Shown here piece by piece: positions 58,926-64,000 of a stretch of 64,000 bases of DNA. The DNA comes from Dioscorea cayenensis subsp. rotundata (taxonomy: Eukaryota > Streptophyta > Magnoliopsida > Dioscoreales > Dioscoreaceae). Position numbers and translations under genes: made by a program. The number at the start of each line of letters is the position of its first letter. The stretch's first letter is position 1. The stretch spans positions 30,071,610 to 30,135,609 of the forward strand of contig NC_052479.1 in assembly GCF_009730915.1 (NCBI RefSeq). Reading direction: 5' to 3'. The notes under the pieces are model-generated. The model did no database searches. It was not told where the DNA came from and saw nothing but the letters and a program-made list of their open reading frames with translations.

Positions 58926-61900
58926 ATATCGAGATAGGGCACGAGCCGGTTAATCAGGCTCTGATATGTCTGGGGCCGGAGGGCACACCTCAAACCAGTG
59001 GGCTGGGCTTTGTCAGTTCATGGGCTAGAGGTTTTAATTTTTTTTTTTAAATAAAATTATAAAATGCAATTTTAAAAAATAATAGAAATGTAAAAATCAA
59101 TAACAAAGTTTTCCTATTTCTATGACTGTTTTTTATAGGCAGTTGCCATGTCCTTTTTATTAGATTCAGCAATGTGAGATTAAATTTAAATAGTGTAAGT
59201 CCTACTTATTGTTTATATATAGTTTAGTAAAGAAACATTATTAATGAAAAATTTGTTGTTTTATTAAAAAAATGTGTTGTTAGGTTGGCTAGAGTATTAA
59301 TGTTATAAAAATGGTGTTATGAATTTGAATTTTGTTAATTACAATCTTAATTTTTTTTCAAAAAACAAATACGATGTTTAAAATTCAAAAATGTTTAAAA
59401 TAATTTTAAATAAATCCAAATCATCAAAAAATTTCATTTATTAATCTACTTTTGTTAAACTATTGCTAATTTTTTCCCCAAAAATCCAATATAATTTCAT
59501 ATAAATTGCAATAACTAAAACTTTTATAATTATCAATTCATTTTTTAAAAATACTTATTACGGAGTATTTTTGATAATATTTTCAAAACTAGATATTAAT
59601 TGATAAGGGATTAAATATAATTATCTTTAAAAATCATTTGATTAAACAAATCATTAAGCAATGCGAATTGAAGAAATGTTATTAAATGAGAAATTTATTC
59701 TTCTAAAAAAACATTCAAAATGATAAGCCTACCAAAATTTTTAAACAAGAATGGTTCGATAGTTGTAACATTTTCTCATAGTGAATATATTTATCCTAAT
59801 TTAGACTTCTTTTGATAAAATATATTGTTAACGTGAAAATGGTTAAAAATTTATAATTAATTTTTTTTAAAAATTATGTGAAAACTTTATTATTAAATCA
59901 ACAAAATTTCAAATAATATTATGATTTTAAGTCCATAATTGTTTAAAAATACACAATAATTTAGAGATTCGTTTAAAAAAACACATAAAAATTATTGTAA
60001 AAAAGCTGATGGTTTTAAATAAATAATACATTTATACTAGTACACACCATTGAAATTATATTATATTGTTTTGTACAATAATATGTTTCTATATAAACAA
60101 TTAGGTATAAATTTCATTCATTTTAAATAATATTAATAATGGAGGTGAATAATAGTTATAAAAATAATATATTGTAATAGTAAATGATAATAATGCTTGG
60201 TAGTAATCTAACACCAATCATTTGTAGTTCAATTGTTTATAACTTCTCAACACCACCGAGAGATCTTGGGTTTAATTCATGCATATTTTGTTATGGTTGT
60301 TTTTAAGAAAAAAAAAATTTAAAAAGCCAACCCGACTGTTCAATACGCTCAACTTATCCTTTTTGGTAAATTTGACATATTTTTCTATTATGCGCTTGAA
60401 AAAAAAAAAGCAAATCAAGGTGAAAACCAATAAGAAAGAAAATAAAATTTCAGAAAATTACACGGGGTTTCACACGGCCTAGTACTACCCAATTCATGGA
60501 AATATTACAAAAAGTACAATTTAATGATGGCTTTCTATATAGGTGAGAATTCTAAAAATATCTATATTGTAAAGATGAACTCAATTATAAAGCACCACAT
60601 CATATCAGTTTATCTTTGCAATAAGGTTTAGAGTCTATGTAAATAAGCTATGCTTTTCTAGTCTACTAATTAGATAATTTTTCCTTTGAATTTCTACCAT
60701 GAGATCTTGATTCAAAGAAGTTTGGTTATTATTATTACTATTGACCTTCATGTGTTGAGCCCTTATGCCCCGGAATATTTGGAGATCATTTATCTCAATT
60801 TGCCTTTGACTTCACACTAATTTATGTAGGATTTGCATATGTATGTTTATTTTATCATTTGTGCTTTGTGGCTCTGCACCATTCAAATTGCAATACAAGT
60901 GGAATCAAGTATAATAAATTTATCTTATTATGCACTCACTCTGTACTAATTAAGATTCAAACGCATCTATTAAGTGAGCGATGTAATGTAAACGCGTCTA
61001 TTAAGTGAGCAATGAACATATTACGCAAAGAATAAATATTAATAGACCAAACAATTGTTGTTAATAATTATATAATTTTCTAATAAATAATACATTTGAG
61101 AATAATAAATCCAACATTTGCCCTTTTTTTTAAATGCATAAGAATTAAATAGTGAATGAAAAAAATTTTAGATAATAGGTTTTTCAATAATTAAGTTGTT
61201 CAAAGCTTTCATTGCAGTATTATAAGAAAATTTTGTGAAAATTTATTAATCTCAAACCATGCCAACAATTATAAAAAAATAATTTAAAAAAATCAATTTA
61301 AGAGTATAGATAAATTACTAATCATCGATGAATTTGAGAATAATTAATTAATTAATTACCATCTCATGAACCAAAACATTCACAACAATAAAATAGTAAA
61401 GCAAAATTTCAATGACCACAATTTAGACTTCACAATTAAGAACATGATTATGGTAATTATTATGTTTTAATAACTAAATAGAGTAATCAAAATATTTTGT
61501 AAGTCATGCAAAGAATATGCAAAATTCATGTTGTTTGCAAATTATATTCACATCTTTTTTGCTTCTTATGATTTTTCTTTATATAACAACAATGTAATCA
61601 CATATTGAATGTTTGATTTTTTTTTTAAAATAAAATTTTATGTGTTTTATAAATAAAGTAATCATATAATGACTAGTGAAAAATTGGAGGAAATCGATTA
61701 AGTTAATCATAAAATGTAAAAACAATCACTTTCATATTTTTATAAAAGTCAAGTATTCTTTCGGTAAGAAAACTATCAAACCTCGGTGAAAATTTTATTA
61801 AATAAATAAATAAAACATTTTTAAAAACAAAAGAGCACTGCATAGAATAAGGAAAAATTCTCTCCAAAACTATTTTTATAGGACACAAGATAATTGACTA

Positions 61901-62689
61901 CTCAAACCTGCCCCAAAAAATGACTGTAAAAATGGATACAAAGTCTAAGAAATGAAATAAATTATTAAACACACTATTATGTTTTTTTCTTTTTAACATA
62001 AACAATAAATATTGTTACTTAAAAGAACAAACCGGTGAAAAAATGCATCAGTTACTATAATTTACAGACTTCAATCGGGATAAATTCTTTTTCCCATACA
62101 ATCTTGGATAGAAAAAATGCTCTTCACAATATTATGTTGACTGTAGTCTTTAATATTAAATAATAATAATAATAATAAAAAGAATTTATAAACACCTCAT
62201 AAACTAGCAAAATTCAATGAGAACAATATAAAAAAAAAGTTTTATTTTCCCAATAAAATTTCAGATTAAAAGATTAAATATAAATATAATGAATAGACTA
62301 AAATAAATTGACCAAACTGATTAAACAATTCATATAATAACATTTGACAAAATTCATATAATAAAGTTATTAAACACCATAAATTCTAAAAAGTAGCTTG
62401 TAATTTATAGCAATTGAAGAACAAAAATAATCAAATTTTCATTTGTTAATTGAATTATATGATTAACTCTTTTGAAAACAATCAAATATTGATATTAATA
62501 ACCAGAAAAAAAAATGAATTTATATTTGACTCAAAGACTCAACTTTTTTTTATTATTTTTTTTATTTTTTGTATTTCACAATTTAATATTTATTAACAAC
62601 AAAAAAATATATGGACACAACCAAGGTCAAATGAAAACCGCATTTTATGAACCAATAAAAGAGTTTAACATATATAAACTTGAAAAACC

Positions 62690-62724
<35 letters not shown>

Positions 62725-64000
62725 ATATATAAAATTATTTTTTTCTTTATTCTTTTCATAAACATCTCTTGTCAAAATTAAGGGCAAATAAGTACGGAGA
62801 TGGATCAGTTATAATAGCTTAACAGCCTTTAAAAATTTGTTATGAAAGACAAACTAACATAAGGTCCATCAAAAATGATATATTAGTGCTCATAAGTCAT
62901 AACCCACAAAAAGCAAAAAAATAATAAAATAAAATTTGTAACCTCAAATCAATATAGAACATCAAACTTCGAAGTTTATGATAAATTTCACTTGTCAAAA
63001 CATAGTATATCTAAACAATAAATAAATAAACCGCCGATGAGATTAACAGTAAAAACTATCTGATTTTCTACCGATGCAACTGCAAAAGGAAAACATTGCA
63101 TAAGCAAACCGTGTACATGCTATCTTTTTTCCAATTTTCAATACCACATAGATGAAAATGAAATGCAGTATTCATGTAAAGGTACAACTAATTTGCAATG
63201 AAATGTCTTCGAAAACGATCACAAGAACTAACTTGAGAAATTTAATGCATAATCAAAATTAACCCTCTACAATGCCGTAAGAAAAGCGCAATGAAAAAGT
63301 GCAAAGTCTAACATTATAATCAATGACAACAACAAGCCGGTCCCTAAGTCCGGTTGAGAAAAAGAGAGTCATCGTGTTCATCGTGTTCGGCAACCGATGG
63401 TTAAACTTGTGTCAAAATATGAAGAACATGAGCCTTAACCAAGTCTAACATTATAACCATTTTGATAAAATTCAGACGAGTGCTTCAAAGTGGCATGATA
63501 CAGAACATTTCACTTGCAAATCAAACTAAAGGGTACGCACATGGATTCAGGGAAAGAAAGGAGCACAAGTCAGACAAAAATTGCATCACACAGAACAAAC
63601 CACTTGCGATATCAATTTTTTTTTTATATTCATTCAACCAAACACAGTAAACAATTTTCATTATTTTTTTCTTGAAGCATTTTACAAAAATCTTTCTTTG
63701 AACCTTGGTCAAAGCTCATAAACTTGCAAAGAAATACTATTCTGCCAATTAGCTTTAAGCCTTTACCAAAATGTTGAATAACAACAAGCTAACCACTTTA
63801 GCAACATCACTAGTTTTTTCTGAACTTCACAAAGTATTGTTCAAGATGGAATTAAATGGTTTATAAAATTCTATCAGAGTTTGGTTGAAAGAAAACCTAC
63901 TCTCTAAAATGATCAAACCATGATCAAAGCATGAACAATTAAAATTTTTTCATCCATCATCTTACAAGAATTAAATCACAACATAAACCGCGTACATATG
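58926..64000. other. AT-rich DNA without a supportable gene
   Basis: A short GC-rich segment (58935-59030), then ~5 kb of AT-rich sequence. The ~80 bp at 60490-60570 repeats 57745-57835. Two near-copies of a taagtgagc motif lie at 60970-61005. A (TA)n microsatellite lies at 62692-62721. Open frames here are short and low in complexity. I see nothing else. Confidence 0.6.
62692..62721 (+). repeat. (TA)n microsatellite
   Basis: About 15 AT dinucleotides in a row. Confidence 0.9.

Overview
The window is nuclear DNA from a flowering plant. It carries spliced plant genes with canonical GT-AG introns, long AT-rich intergenic DNA and many plant-type transposons. A monocot is plausible from the look of the proteins, but the sequence alone cannot settle this. 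There are no rRNA or tRNA genes, operons or CRISPR arrays that I can recognise.

Layout. 1-5.95 kb: transposon remains, namely the end of a CACTA element, a degenerate LTR-like block rich in short palindromes, a duplicated ~0.9 kb cassette with a perfect small hAT MITE in one copy, and the 3' end of a LINE. 7.0-39.5 kb: a tandem segmental duplication. Each unit has a three-exon cytochrome P450 of the CYP79 family (7160-9626 and 25843-29093, both +), and each copy is broken by a different frameshift in exon 1. Unit A was later invaded by a truncated LINE, a complete Ty3/gypsy element with intact target-site duplications, and a 3.55 kb Mutator-like element that carries three exons of a PRL1-like WD40 gene (a Pack-MULE). 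Unit B received an intron insertion with a long hairpin, a GC-rich inverted-repeat element, a 5.84 kb non-autonomous CACTA element and a Stowaway-like MITE. Where aligned, the two units serve as each other's empty site.

41-54 kb: the gene-rich part, with three apparently intact genes. These are ATG11 (autophagy scaffold, +), a nepenthesin-type aspartic protease (+), and a RAD21/SCC1-type cohesin kleisin (-) that converges on the protease gene. All have intact reading frames across the exon models given.

54.8-58.9 kb: an unusual array of three long tandem units. Each has an internal ~39 bp minisatellite and a conserved block with a TATA-like box facing the minus strand. I do not recognise this family. 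59-64 kb: AT-rich DNA with no gene that I can support.

The three intact genes act in unrelated processes (autophagy, proteolysis, chromosome cohesion). The CYP79 pair would belong to amino-acid-derived aldoxime synthesis, but both copies look like pseudogenes in this assembly.
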